From GWB2-37-7 sp942492835 (lineage in GTDB: Bacteria; Bacillota; Clostridia; Lutisporales; Lutisporaceae): a stretch of 64,000 nucleotides of DNA. The stretch's first letter is position 1. Each line of letters begins with the position of its first letter. Below the pieces are notes generated by a model. It searched no databases. It was given only the letters and a program-made list of their open reading frames with translations, and was not told the origin of the DNA. Positions 52,625 through 61,465 of the stretch are shown here, piece after piece. Both the position numbers and the translations under genes were made by a program. The stretch covers positions 2,170,001 through 2,234,000 of the forward strand of contig OW818645.1 in the NCBI GenBank assembly GCA_942492835.1, read 5' to 3'.

Positions 52625-52653
52625 ATTATAACAGCAAAATTATAATCTTCCAA
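52625..52653 (-). promoter_or_regulatory. Candidate promoter before coiled-coil gene
   Basis: On the minus strand TTGGAA (52653-52648), 17-bp spacer, TATAAT (52630-52625), about 110 bp before the start. It would let the last two genes be expressed apart from the ATPase gene. Confidence 0.4.
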
Positions 52654-52716
52654 CAATTTTATCGGGAAATATACAAAATTCGCAATTAATTTTATATATT
52701 TGGTAATAAAGACTTA

Positions 52717-53970
52717 TTATTTGTTAATTTTTAAGCTGTTATTTATGAAAAATTCTTTATCTCCCCTTATCACTGTAGATAATTCAGTAGTGAAAATAGC
52801 ATTTTTGGGGTGCTGCTCCATAATATCTAGTATCTCAACAAGCTTAATAATATATTCTCTTGGTGTCAGCTCTGCAAGCTTTGCACCAAATTTCTTGCAG
52901 CTTAGCAAGGTCCAGCTTGTAATAGATTCAATTGTAATAGAGGGTTTCAATTCATAGGCACAATTATAAATCTCCACAATTTTTTCTGTTAGCATGTGAA
53001 GCTGTTCTTTGTTGAATTTGCGAAGTCGTATAATAGGTTGTCTGATATCAGTCAGACCTTTATTATATTTATCTATTGCATTACCTAGCCTTTGCTCCAG
53101 TGCTTCATAGGTTTTTATGCCTTTTTCTGGGTTTTCAAAAAAATCATTTGTTGCAGCAAAAGTAAACATGCAATTAGTCATTTCACCAGTACCACAGGCA
53201 TCTATAATATATTTAAGATTTTCATATGAGGCTCTTCTGATATCAGATCGCTCACTCATTATTAATTCTAGCTCGTCTATGAGTATAATCAAACCTTTAT
53301 ATCCAAGAAGGTTTATTAATTTGACAAAAGCCTTAAGAAAGTCCATGGAATTTGTGTTATCTATTCTTCCAACTGTCTCAAATCTGATTTTAATTGCTGC
53401 AGGTATATTTTTTTCACCCGTCAGCCAACTTGCAGCAGAATTGGAAAGTTCAGTATCTCCTGATATACGGGCTTTTATATAGGATAAAAAAGCTCGTGCA
53501 AAGGATTTATTGTATATATTTAGAGTATTTATAACTTCAAGTAACTCTTCTGTAGCCTTACCTTTATCCTCTAGACTTTGAAGTTTTTGCAACCACTTCT
53601 CAAATAATGCTTCAAAGCTGGTAACTTCAGTATCTGAATCCATAGAATATAGATTATGCATGAGATTATAGTAAAGTACTTCCATGCTGTTGAATCTAAA
53701 GCCATTATCTACTTGAAGCTTGGCTACTAAAAAGTTTTCTGCTGTAGCCAGTTGTTTTATAGAATTTAAAAAAAAGGATTTCCCTGCACCATAATCACCA
53801 GCTATAAATTTTACTACACTGTTGCCCTCTAAGGTATAGTTCATACACCTATAGATTTCTTCTATTTCTATGTCTCTACCGATGCGGAGCAGCTTTAATC
53901 CTTCTCTTGGAACAACACCATTTTTCAAGGCATTTATAATATGCTTTGCTTGTTTTGTAGATACTTCCAA
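52717..53970 (-). CDS. BrxD-like ATPase (DUF2791 family)
   Basis: A 417-residue P-loop ATPase of the DUF2791 group, which includes BrxD of type 2 BREX phage defence and stand-alone proteins of unknown role. PREGLKLLRIGRDIEIEEI leads into Walker A AGDYGAGKSFFLNSI near residue 60, and Walker B LIILIDELELIM near residue 235. Sensor-like FTFAATNDFFEN and RQPIIRLRKF follow. TTG start with GGGAGG upstream. None of the other BREX genes (brxA, brxB, pglX, pglZ) is present. It is followed by the coiled-coil and OmpA-domain genes. Confidence 0.82.
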   Translation of the reverse strand: MEVSTKQAKHIINALKNGVVPREGLKLLRIGRDIEIEEIYRCMNYTLEGNSVVKFIAGDYGAGKSFFLNSIKQLATAENFLVAKLQVDNGFRFNSMEVLYYNLMHNLYSMDSDTEVTSFEALFEKWLQKLQSLEDKGKATEELLEVINTLNIYNKSFARAFLSYIKARISGDTELSNSAASWLTGEKNIPAAIKIRFETVGRIDNTNSMDFLKAFVKLINLLGYKGLIILIDELELIMSERSDIRRASYENLKYIIDACGTGEMTNCMFTFAATNDFFENPEKGIKTYEALEQRLGNAIDKYNKGLTDIRQPIIRLRKFNKEQLHMLTEKIVEIYNCAYELKPSITIESITSWTLLSCKKFGAKLAELTPREYIIKLVEILDIMEQHPKNAIFTTELSTVIRGDKEFFINNSLKINK

Positions 53971-54233
53971 AGCGCTGTCCTCCCACCCCTATGACATTCT
54001 GTATATAAATTCGACGCATCAAGATAATCTCCTTTATTTTACATCAAATTATGACAAAGCTTAGAATATATTTAAAATGTAATTTTACACCTTTATAAAT
54101 ATAGGAATCCGTCACATAGAAGTAATAAATATTGTATGATATAATACAAAGTGCAAAAGAGCATATATCACACTATTTTACAAATGAAAATTATTTAGTG
54201 CTATATATAGATTGATATACAGGAGAGAAAATA

Positions 54234-55148
54234 ATGAAGAGACTAATAAGTATTGCTTTGATAATAAGTATTTTGGTAATGGTACTAAGCGGATGCAGTA
54301 TAAGCAGTAAAGGCACATATAGAGCAGATGAAAAAGAGATAATATCTCAGTTAAATAGTATGAAGGAGCAGGACAGCAAGCCAAAAGAAATGTTTGACTA
54401 TCTAAACCAAAACATAAGCTTGTTGGATAAAAAGGCCGCGACAGATGCCTTAGGCATATTGGTAGGAACACTGGAAGAGTTTGAAGTTATTTATAATGAA
54501 AGATTATTCACTGAGGACATCCCTGATTTGATGTTTAAGTACTTTGAGTATAAGTTTGATTATAATAAGATAGATTCCATAAAGGAACAGAAGCTAAAGG
54601 ACTTACTTACTGATATAGTATGGGGTGGCTTTAAAATCGCAGAGACAGAAGGTACCTTCATGGTGGTTGTAGACTATGATAATTTGAAAACCTTTAATAA
54701 AAATGTAGATGATGAAATAAATACTTATATAGATGTTATGGCACTAAGATATAATGACCCCATATCCATAGATGAAGGCTTGGCGATAGCACCAGAAGAG
54801 CTGGTTAATCGTATAATTCAGCTGGAGAGCTATATAAAAAGCTATGACAATAAACAACGAGAAGAAATAATTATCAGCATGTATGAGGGCTATATAATGG
54901 TTTATATGAGTGGTACTGATAATATGCCTGTGTTTGATTTTGATACGGGTGTTATTAGCCCTGATATGTTTAAGAAATTTGAGGAGACAGCATCCAAACA
55001 AAGAGATACGGTATTTGGCAAAGTTCTTAGTAAGTATGTTGAACTATTAAAGCTAGAGGGTTTTGATAATACAGAAAAGGTACAGGATTTTATGTTGAAT
55101 ATTGATACGATGGTGATAGAAGAACTTACAAATGCAGACAAGAAGTAG
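54234..55148 (+). CDS. Hypothetical lipoprotein
   Basis: A 304-residue protein with a lipoprotein signal (lipobox LSGC, Cys21), otherwise hydrophilic and predicted helical, of no recognised family. RBS GGAGAG. It is divergent from the BrxD-like gene across a 263-bp gap and ahead of the NTF2-like gene by 134 bp. Role unknown. Confidence 0.72.
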   Translation: MKRLISIALIISILVMVLSGCSISSKGTYRADEKEIISQLNSMKEQDSKPKEMFDYLNQNISLLDKKAATDALGILVGTLEEFEVIYNERLFTEDIPDLMFKYFEYKFDYNKIDSIKEQKLKDLLTDIVWGGFKIAETEGTFMVVVDYDNLKTFNKNVDDEINTYIDVMALRYNDPISIDEGLAIAPEELVNRIIQLESYIKSYDNKQREEIIISMYEGYIMVYMSGTDNMPVFDFDTGVISPDMFKKFEETASKQRDTVFGKVLSKYVELLKLEGFDNTEKVQDFMLNIDTMVIEELTNADKK

Positions 55149-55282
55149 ACTGTAAAAGATTTTTATAACTATACAGTCAATGGATAGTAATTGATATAAG
55201 GAATAAAATAAAGTTAATAATGATTAGCCAAAGTATGTATTAGCATAAACAAAGCTTTATTGTATCAATAGGAGGAATTATT

Positions 55283-56497
55283 ATGAGAGAAAATAATAGA
55301 GAATACTTTGAATTAAAGATAAAAGAGGCTCTTCTGGAGTTTAAACAAGGCTATAAAGCAAGAGATACAAAGGTTGTAGATCAGTTTATAGATAAACTTT
55401 TTGAGAAAAATGAGAAGACCGCAGTACTTGGAACAAGCTTTGGAGAATGGATGATGGGACTTACAGGTGCAAAAGAAATAGTAGAGTCAGACTGGCAGTA
55501 TTGGGGAGATGTGGACATAAATACTGAGGATGTAGATATATCAACATTTGAGGGTACTGCATTCGTAAATGTAAAGGGTACAGTAAGATATGAATTTGAG
55601 TATACTGATGAGAAGTTTGATTCATACCTAAATTTTATAAAGAAGTTTTTTGACCCAGCAGAAAAAGACTATAAGATGAGTGCAAAGGTTAAGGCTGGTC
55701 AATTAGGCTTTGTGCTGACTCACTTTAATCAAATTAGAAAAGAAGGAAAACGTGAGTATTTCTATCCTCTAAGAATAAATGCGGTTATGACAATGCAGGG
55801 AGATAGAGCTGTATTTAGGTTTATGAAGTTTTCTATGGATTATTATAGCCAGTATCCGGAGCTTAGAATTGATAACCAGATGATGGATATGAATGAGTAT
55901 TATGAGCAACAGCAAAGCTTTGTTGAGGTATGTAAAAAGGAAAATCGTCCTGAGACGAAAGAAATATTGGCAAGCTTTATGAAGTTTATAAATGAAGGCT
56001 TCAATACAGATATCAAGGAAGCAGATGAAATAAGTCAGTATTTTAGCAGTAGCAAGAGTAATTATGTCATAGATGCCAAGGGAACTATAAGTAGGGATAA
56101 AGCTGCGTGGGAGACACTGCAAAGTATGAAGTATACTTGGCAAAAGCTAGCTGTTGAAGAAAACGCTATATACTCAGATGTAAGCGGAGAGACAGCTTGG
56201 GTAGTATGCAATGGTCTCGCAAGTCGTACTATTAATGAACAAGAAGGTGCAGAGGCTCTGATGGCTAATATTCAAAGGTTAGTAGACATGGATATAACCT
56301 CAAAGGAAAAGCTTTTTTCGGCACAGAAACAGGTAGCAGATTATTTCCTACAGTATGCCAAAGGAGAGTATTTTCTATGGCCTATAAGGATTGCAGCAAT
56401 GTTTATCAAGGAAAAAGGACAATGGAAGCTGTATGGAATGAACTTTTCATATCCTTTTTACTATATACTTGAAGGAAAATATGACACAGCAATTTAG
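55283..56497 (+). CDS. Protein with duplicated NTF2/SnoaL-like domain
   Basis: 404 residues made of two related halves. Each starts with a helix plus RDTKVVDQF- or FNTDIKEAD-like segment, has a GxxxAxVxxxGxxxR strand region, and ends in a shared motif: REYFYPLRINAVMTMQGDRAVFRFMKFS near residue 165 against GEYFLWPIRIAAMFIKEKGQWKLYGMNFS near residue 365. This looks like an internal duplication of a SnoaL/NTF2-like fold, a pocket-forming domain in enzymes and binding proteins. No signal peptide. RBS AGGAGG. Confidence 0.72.
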   Translation: MRENNREYFELKIKEALLEFKQGYKARDTKVVDQFIDKLFEKNEKTAVLGTSFGEWMMGLTGAKEIVESDWQYWGDVDINTEDVDISTFEGTAFVNVKGTVRYEFEYTDEKFDSYLNFIKKFFDPAEKDYKMSAKVKAGQLGFVLTHFNQIRKEGKREYFYPLRINAVMTMQGDRAVFRFMKFSMDYYSQYPELRIDNQMMDMNEYYEQQQSFVEVCKKENRPETKEILASFMKFINEGFNTDIKEADEISQYFSSSKSNYVIDAKGTISRDKAAWETLQSMKYTWQKLAVEENAIYSDVSGETAWVVCNGLASRTINEQEGAEALMANIQRLVDMDITSKEKLFSAQKQVADYFLQYAKGEYFLWPIRIAAMFIKEKGQWKLYGMNFSYPFYYILEGKYDTAI

Positions 56498-56717
56498 TTA
56501 TATAGATAGTAACAAAAATAAATCACGGCTTATGCTGTGTATATTAGCTCCTTTAACTTGAAATGCTACAACTCATATAAGGTTGTTAAAAATATTGTCT
56601 ACACTATAAAGAGAGGTGCTATACAATATTATGAAAAGCCAATATAGTAACTTATTATGTTTTGATGTATTATATATAGGTAATATATTATGATATAAGC
56701 TTACATGGAGGGATAAT

Positions 56718-57338
56718 ATGGCTAATACAGAAGCGCATAAACCGATATATAAGAAGATAGCAATTGATGTTGCAAACAAAATTATAAAGGGAGATATAAA
56801 AGAAGGCGAAAAAATAAGCGGAAGATCAGTGCTTGCAAGCATGTATAATGTATCTCCTGAAACAATCAGAAGAGCAGTAGCATTGCTCCACGAATCAAAT
56901 GTAGTATCAGTGGTACAAGGAAGCGGCATTGAGGTGCTTTCTATATCTGCAGCTGAGAAGTTTATATACAAGAATAAGGACAATGAGCACTTAACAGCAA
57001 TTAGGGAAAATGTAAGAGAGCTTATGGAGCAGCATAGAAAATTAGATGAGCAGATAGAGAAATGCTTTGACGAAATAGTAGATTATATAGAGAGATTTCA
57101 AAACATATCACCATTTACCCTTATAGAGATAGAAATAAATAATGAGTGTAAGCATTTGGGTAAGCGACTTATTGAAACACGTTTCTGGCAGCATACTGGA
57201 GCAACAATAATTGCTTATAGGAGAAATAACGAAATATTCTTTTCTCCCGGACCAGATTATGCTTTTAAAGAAGGCGATGTTATAGTAGTAACAGGAATTA
57301 AAGATGTGTACGATAGAGTATATGATTATATTTACTAA
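56718..57338 (+). CDS. GntR regulator with RCK_C domain, BusR-like
   Basis: 206 residues: a winged helix of the GntR family (about 1-72, SGRSVLASMYNVSPETIRRAV), a coiled coil (about 90-130) and a C-terminal RCK_C/TrkA_C domain (about 135-206, KRLIETRFWQHTGATIIAYRR, then EGDVIVVTGIKDVYDRVYDYIY). This architecture is that of BusR, a c-di-AMP-responsive repressor of osmolyte uptake. It lies 57 bp before an NhaC antiporter gene, which it probably controls. RBS GGAGGG. Confidence 0.85.
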   Translation: MANTEAHKPIYKKIAIDVANKIIKGDIKEGEKISGRSVLASMYNVSPETIRRAVALLHESNVVSVVQGSGIEVLSISAAEKFIYKNKDNEHLTAIRENVRELMEQHRKLDEQIEKCFDEIVDYIERFQNISPFTLIEIEINNECKHLGKRLIETRFWQHTGATIIAYRRNNEIFFSPGPDYAFKEGDVIVVTGIKDVYDRVYDYIY

Positions 57339-57339
57339 A

Positions 57340-57374
57340 AAAGGTTCTTGCATAGTATTGCAAGAATCTTTTCG
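57340..57374 (+). terminator. Hairpin between regulator and antiporter genes
   Basis: A perfect 13-bp stem (57340-57352 with 57360-57372) starting 1 bp after the regulator stop; the 3' arm contains CTTTT. It should limit read-through into the antiporter gene. Confidence 0.65.
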
Positions 57375-57395
57375 ATATAAGAAAGGATTTAGTGT

Positions 57396-58739
57396 ATGGA
57401 TGTAGCAGTAGCTTTAGTTATTATTTTTTGTTCACTTATATTTAGTGTATATAATGGAATAAACATAGTATATCCGCTTTTTACAGGACTTGTAATCTTA
57501 GCAGCGGTATCAGTAGGAAGAGGTTTTAAACCAAAGCAAATATTCCATATGATTGTAAAGGGCGGAGGAAAGTCTCTTCTTATAATAAGGATATTTGTAC
57601 TTATAGGTGCTATAACGGCTATATGGAGGGCTTCAGGGACCGTAGCGTTCATAGTATATTATGGCATTGAATTAATGAACCCGAATTACTTTGTATTATA
57701 TGCATTTATATTAAGCTGTATAGTATCTTTTTTGCTTGGAACTTCCTTTGGTACTATTGGTACTGTAGGGGTAGTGTTAATGATAATAGCCAAAGGTGGA
57801 AATGTAAACATAAATATAGCGGCTGGAGCTATAATTGCAGGAGCATATTTTGGAGATAGATGTTCTCCTATGTCCTCTAGTGCAAACCTAGTAGCAAGTA
57901 TCACTAAAACGGATTTATATATAAATATAAAAAATATGTTTAAGTCAGCCGCAATTCCTTTAGCAGCTTCAATAATATTATATTTCTTACTGTCTAAAGC
58001 AAACCCCTTAGTTTTTCATGACAATAATATTTCTACTACTATTGCAGAGGTGTTTAATATCCATTGGACTACTATTTTACCAGCAGTTGCAATATTAGTG
58101 CTTGCTGTTTTTAAAGTTGATGTAAAGCTTTCTATGCTTGTTAGCATAGCTATAGCGATGCTATTGGCATTTGTGCTGCAAGGGTTTTCGATTATACAGA
58201 TATTAAACTATACAATATTTGGGTTTAGCTTGGATAGCGCAGGCTTCTTCAATGATATAGTAAAGGGTGGGGGAATACTTTCTATGGTGAAGATTGCTTT
58301 TATAGTACTTATATCCTCAGCTTATTCTGGCATATTTGAAGAAACCAATATGCTTAAGGAGATACAAAGCTTATTGGAAGTAATCACAGAGAAATGTGGT
58401 ATTTTTACTGCCACTATATTTACCAGCATCATAACTGCTGCTTTAGGCTGTACACAGGCTATTTCAATACTATTGACAGATCAGCTAATTGGAGGTATCT
58501 ATGAAAAGGAAAAAAGGGATAAGCAAGAGCTCGCTCTAGATATAGAGGATACAGCTGTTGTTCTATCTCCTTTGATACCATGGAATATAGCGGGGGCAGT
58601 GCCTGCAGCAATGCTAACGGCAACTGTGGGATTTATACCCTATGCATTCTATTTGTACTTAATTCCACTATATGATTTAGTAATCAAAGGCTATAGAAAA
58701 GGAAAAGCACACAAAAATAAGAGCCATGCAGGGGTTTAA
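57396..58739 (+). CDS. NhaC family Na+/H+ antiporter
   Basis: A 447-residue integral membrane transporter with about 11 hydrophobic segments. NhaC-type features: SFLLGTSFGTIGTVGVVLMIIA near residue 110, AGAYFGDRCSPMSSSANLVAS near residue 150, and IEDTAVVLSPLIPWNIAGAVPAAML near residue 385. Such proteins exchange Na+ (or malate/lactate in MleN) for H+. RBS GAAAGGA. Its position behind a BusR-like regulator suggests a role in ion or osmotic homeostasis. Confidence 0.88.
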   Translation: MDVAVALVIIFCSLIFSVYNGINIVYPLFTGLVILAAVSVGRGFKPKQIFHMIVKGGGKSLLIIRIFVLIGAITAIWRASGTVAFIVYYGIELMNPNYFVLYAFILSCIVSFLLGTSFGTIGTVGVVLMIIAKGGNVNINIAAGAIIAGAYFGDRCSPMSSSANLVASITKTDLYINIKNMFKSAAIPLAASIILYFLLSKANPLVFHDNNISTTIAEVFNIHWTTILPAVAILVLAVFKVDVKLSMLVSIAIAMLLAFVLQGFSIIQILNYTIFGFSLDSAGFFNDIVKGGGILSMVKIAFIVLISSAYSGIFEETNMLKEIQSLLEVITEKCGIFTATIFTSIITAALGCTQAISILLTDQLIGGIYEKEKRDKQELALDIEDTAVVLSPLIPWNIAGAVPAAMLTATVGFIPYAFYLYLIPLYDLVIKGYRKGKAHKNKSHAGV

Positions 58740-58764
58740 TGCCCTTGCCTGACTCTTGCTTTTA
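58719..58764. terminator. Terminator between antiporter and rsgA
   Basis: An imperfect 15-bp stem (58719-58733 with about 58742-58757) with T-run GCTTTT on the plus strand, between convergent genes. Confidence 0.6.
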
Positions 58765-58767
58765 AAC

Positions 58768-59838
58768 TTAATATACATCATAATCTGAAGACCTTACCTT
58801 GCTTGTTTGGGGCTTTATCTTTGACTTCCGCTGTGCTAGTCTGTTAGCAACGCTTTGCTTTCTTTCTAGGAACAAAAGCTCCTTCTGAAGCTTTTTATAG
58901 CTTTCTAAACGCTCTTCGGACAGGATGTTATTCTCTACGGCATCTCTTATTGCACACTTTGGTTCGTCCTTATGCTTACAATCTTTAAAAAAGCAATTTG
59001 CAGCTAAGGTTTCTATATCCTCAAAGGTTTCTTGAAGACCACCTTCTGAATCCCAAAGCTGTATTTCTCTCATTCCAGGAGTATCTATTATTAAACCACC
59101 CTCAGGCAGTATAAACATTTCTCGATGAGTGGAGGTATGCATACCCTTCTGACCATCATTTCTAAGCTCCTGTATCTTCTGAACAGTGCTACCTAGGAAA
59201 TAATTTATAATACTTGATTTTCCTACTCCTGATGATCCCAAAAGTGCCACTGTATGACCTTCTTTAAAGTATTTTCTAAGCTCCTGTAAGCCTGTATCTT
59301 GATATGTGGTTACAGGATGTATCGGAACTCCTATAGCCACAGCTTCAGCTTCTGCCAGCTTTTCCTCTATATTATCGCAAAGATCAGACTTACTAAGTAC
59401 TATTACTGGATTTGCTCCGCTTTCCCATGCAAGTAACAGATATCTCTCTAACCTTCGTACATTAAAGTCACTGTTTAGAGAGTTTACGATAAAGACTGTA
59501 TCAATGTTTGAAGCTATAATCTGTTCTCTTATATTTGTACCGGCAACCTTTCGTGAAAATTTACTCATGCGAGGCAATACATGATGAATAGTAGCTCTAC
59601 TTTCTCCAGATCTTACAGTTACAGCTACCCAGTCACCAACAGCGGGGAAGTCCTCTTGCTGCTCAGCGGCGAAACGTAGCTTTCCAGAGATTTCAGCCAG
59701 CATTTCACCATCCTCGCACATGATTTTGTAAATGTTCTTGTACTCTGCAAATACTCTGCCAGGAGTATAACCTTTGTCCTTATATTCTTCAAAGTTACTT
59801 TCAAATGACTCATTCCAACCAATTTTGTTTAAATCCAT
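58768..59838 (-). CDS. rsgA: Ribosome small-subunit maturation GTPase RsgA
   Basis: Circularly permuted GTPase that checks 30S subunit maturation. 356 residues. N-terminal OB-fold (about 30-95), then the permuted motifs in order G4 LSKSD, G1 GSSGVGKSSI and G3 DTPGMREI, and a zinc-binding CFFKDCKHKDEPKC near residue 280. The start at 59838 is chosen from the spacing to GGTGG; a GTG at 59853 overlaps that site. It follows the CD3324-type gene by 24 bp. Confidence 0.94.
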   Translation of the reverse strand: MDLNKIGWNESFESNFEEYKDKGYTPGRVFAEYKNIYKIMCEDGEMLAEISGKLRFAAEQQEDFPAVGDWVAVTVRSGESRATIHHVLPRMSKFSRKVAGTNIREQIIASNIDTVFIVNSLNSDFNVRRLERYLLLAWESGANPVIVLSKSDLCDNIEEKLAEAEAVAIGVPIHPVTTYQDTGLQELRKYFKEGHTVALLGSSGVGKSSIINYFLGSTVQKIQELRNDGQKGMHTSTHREMFILPEGGLIIDTPGMREIQLWDSEGGLQETFEDIETLAANCFFKDCKHKDEPKCAIRDAVENNILSEERLESYKKLQKELLFLERKQSVANRLAQRKSKIKPQTSKVRSSDYDVY

Positions 59839-59862
59839 TAATGTATCTACCACCTTTTTTAA

Positions 59863-60153
59863 TTAGACAATTGATTTTTGTAGTTCTTTGTTTGTTTTTG
59901 TAATGATCTTTCTAATACTATCCTCTGATAAGTGATATGTTTCTATAAGTTCTTTGACACATATTCCACTTCTATACAGGTTGTAAATTTCTACATTTCT
60001 GCATTTAAGCTGAATCTTAGTTCCGTTGTTTTCACCCCAGCCAGCTCTACATTCGCCAGGCTTTGGTATATATACTAGCTCCCCTTGGACATATTCCTGA
60101 AGCTCTAGCAAAAGCTTTATTGGTAGAATCTCTTTTCCATTCTTGTAACTCAT
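59863..60153 (-). CDS. CD3324 family protein (Mor-like small regulator)
   Basis: A 96-residue protein of the clostridial CD3324 family. NGKEILPIKLLLELQEYVQGELVYIPK is the family signature, followed by a helix-turn-helix-like stretch (RNVEIYNLYRSGICVKELIETYHLSEDSIRKII), suggesting DNA binding. ATG at 60153 lies 7 nt behind GGGAGGT; an ATG at 60159 is too close. It is cotranscribed with rsgA and preceded by a possible attenuator. Confidence 0.85.
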   Translation of the reverse strand: MSYKNGKEILPIKLLLELQEYVQGELVYIPKPGECRAGWGENNGTKIQLKCRNVEIYNLYRSGICVKELIETYHLSEDSIRKIITKTNKELQKSIV

Positions 60154-60200
60154 AGTCATACCTCCCTTAATGATGTAAAAATTATGTTATAGATATAGAA

Positions 60201-60229
60201 ATCCCGTGGACGACTATCATCCACGGGAT
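60201..60229 (-). repeat. GC-rich hairpin before CD3324-type gene
   Basis: A perfect 10-bp inverted repeat (60201-60210 with 60220-60229, ATCCCGTGGA). On the minus strand it lies between the leader terminator and the gene, and it contains a second copy of the 9-mer found at 60336-60344. Confidence 0.8.
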
Positions 60230-60238
60230 ATTTGGCAA

Positions 60239-60267
60239 TAAAAAACACACGATGACCATCGTGTGTG
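60239..60267 (-). terminator. Intrinsic terminator in leader of CD3324-rsgA operon
   Basis: On the minus strand, ACACACGATG pairs with CATCGTGTGT (60266-60257 with 60254-60245), followed by TTTTTT. It stands upstream of the CD3324-type gene, as expected of an attenuator. Confidence 0.75.
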
Positions 60268-60380
60268 TATTACTCTCACTATATCAGATGATGGTTCTAT
60301 TCTAGAGAAAAGCAAAACAAAAAGACATCCTTAACTGGACGACTTACTACAGTAAGTAAAGCTTTCTCCCAAATATTCAG

Positions 60381-60419
60381 TTATAAAAGGATCACCTCAT
60401 AAATTCTGTTAATAATCAT
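60381..60419 (-). CDS. Candidate 12-residue leader peptide
   Basis: An ORF encoding MIINRIYEVILL, with AAAGGAG (60434-60428) at 8 nt before ATG and a promoter just upstream. It ends before a hairpin region and an intrinsic terminator that precede the CD3324-rsgA genes. Size and position match attenuation leader peptides. Confidence 0.5.
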   Translation of the reverse strand: MIINRIYEVILL

Positions 60420-60477
60420 TTTAAACACTCCTTTCTAACCAATTTAATCATCTGGTTAATTTAATTTGTCTAAATCC

Positions 60478-60506
60478 ATAATATTATATTGGTGGGATTT
60501 GGTCAA
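60478..60506 (-). promoter_or_regulatory. Promoter of leader-CD3324-rsgA
   Basis: On the minus strand TTGACC (60506-60501), 17-bp spacer, TATTAT (60483-60478), about 60 bp before the leader-peptide start. Confidence 0.6.
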
Positions 60507-60719
60507 CTAGTTTTATATTACTATTTGATTACAATATCCAAAAACCCGCTTCACATATAATGGAAATGCAACTTAATTATTTCATAGATTTAAAAATTAT
60601 ACATTATAAAGAATTATTATATTTATATTTTACATATAACATTACTATATATGCTTTAGAGGAATTTGGAAATATTCGTAGAATTAGTCATTATCCAAAC
60701 AATTCGGGAGGGGTTTAAT

Positions 60720-61340
60720 ATGTATGTATCCAACAGAATGACTTTAAATCCAATCACAATTAATTCCAAGACTTCAGCTAGAAGTGCTTTGGACATTATG
60801 CAGTCCAGAAGATTCTCAAACATTCCAGTAGTTGATAACGGGGAAATGGTAGGAATATTAGCTAAAGAAGATATCATAAATCAATACTTCTGTGGCGAAA
60901 AGGGCTGTACCCTTATAGAGGATGTTCTTGTAGGGGAAATAATGACAAAGGATTACATCACTGTAAATAAAATGGATTACTTAGAAAAAGCGATTTCGCT
61001 ACTTAAAGAAAAAGATGTTAGTGCTCTTCCGGTATTGGATGTAGATGGCAAATTGGTAGGCATCATTACAAGAACAGACATATTTGATGCTTTTACAGAT
61101 GCAATGGGAGTAGATAATAAGGGAACAAGAATTTACATGGTTATTCCTGAGTTTGTAGGACAGCTAGCTAAAATTGCAAACGTTGTAAGGCATCATGGAA
61201 TATCTATAGAAGCTTTGATTGTTTTTGACTCCGGAATAGTAAACACAAAACAGGTAATTATGAAGGTAAATTCTAAGGAAATAGATGGTTTGGTTGTAGA
61301 CCTTAAAGCCAGTGGATTAGATGTTAGAGATGTAGAATAG
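60720..61340 (+). CDS. CBS-domain pair with ACT domain (AcuB-like)
   Basis: 206 residues: CBS domain 1 (about 1-60, SNIPVVDNGEMVGILAKEDI), CBS domain 2 (about 72-130, SALPVLDVDGKLVGIITRTDIFDAF), then an ACT-like domain (about 138-206, IYMVIPEFVGQLAKIANVVRHHGISIEALI). CBS pairs bind adenine nucleotides and ACT binds amino acids, so this is probably a regulatory sensor, as proposed for AcuB. The start at 60720 follows GGGAGGGG; a frame from 60666 lacks a site. Confidence 0.88.
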   Translation: MYVSNRMTLNPITINSKTSARSALDIMQSRRFSNIPVVDNGEMVGILAKEDIINQYFCGEKGCTLIEDVLVGEIMTKDYITVNKMDYLEKAISLLKEKDVSALPVLDVDGKLVGIITRTDIFDAFTDAMGVDNKGTRIYMVIPEFVGQLAKIANVVRHHGISIEALIVFDSGIVNTKQVIMKVNSKEIDGLVVDLKASGLDVRDVE

Positions 61341-61371
61341 CTATGATAGTCCATGATATAGATATTTATGT

Positions 61372-61406
61372 AAGGCTTAACGAAAGATGTTAAGCCTTTT
61401 ATTTTT
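61372..61406 (+). terminator. Terminator of CBS-ACT gene
   Basis: A perfect 10-bp stem (61372-61381 with 61389-61398) followed by a T-rich run. Confidence 0.88.
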
Positions 61407-61465
61407 ATAAGACTTTTTTGTGTTACATACGTATCTATTATAGAAAATCAAATGGAGGGACAAAA

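Noticed and set aside
52717..53970. A BREX phage-defence locus
   Set aside because: Only the BrxD-like ATPase is present; no brxA, brxB, brxC, pglX or pglZ homolog occurs within the window on either side.
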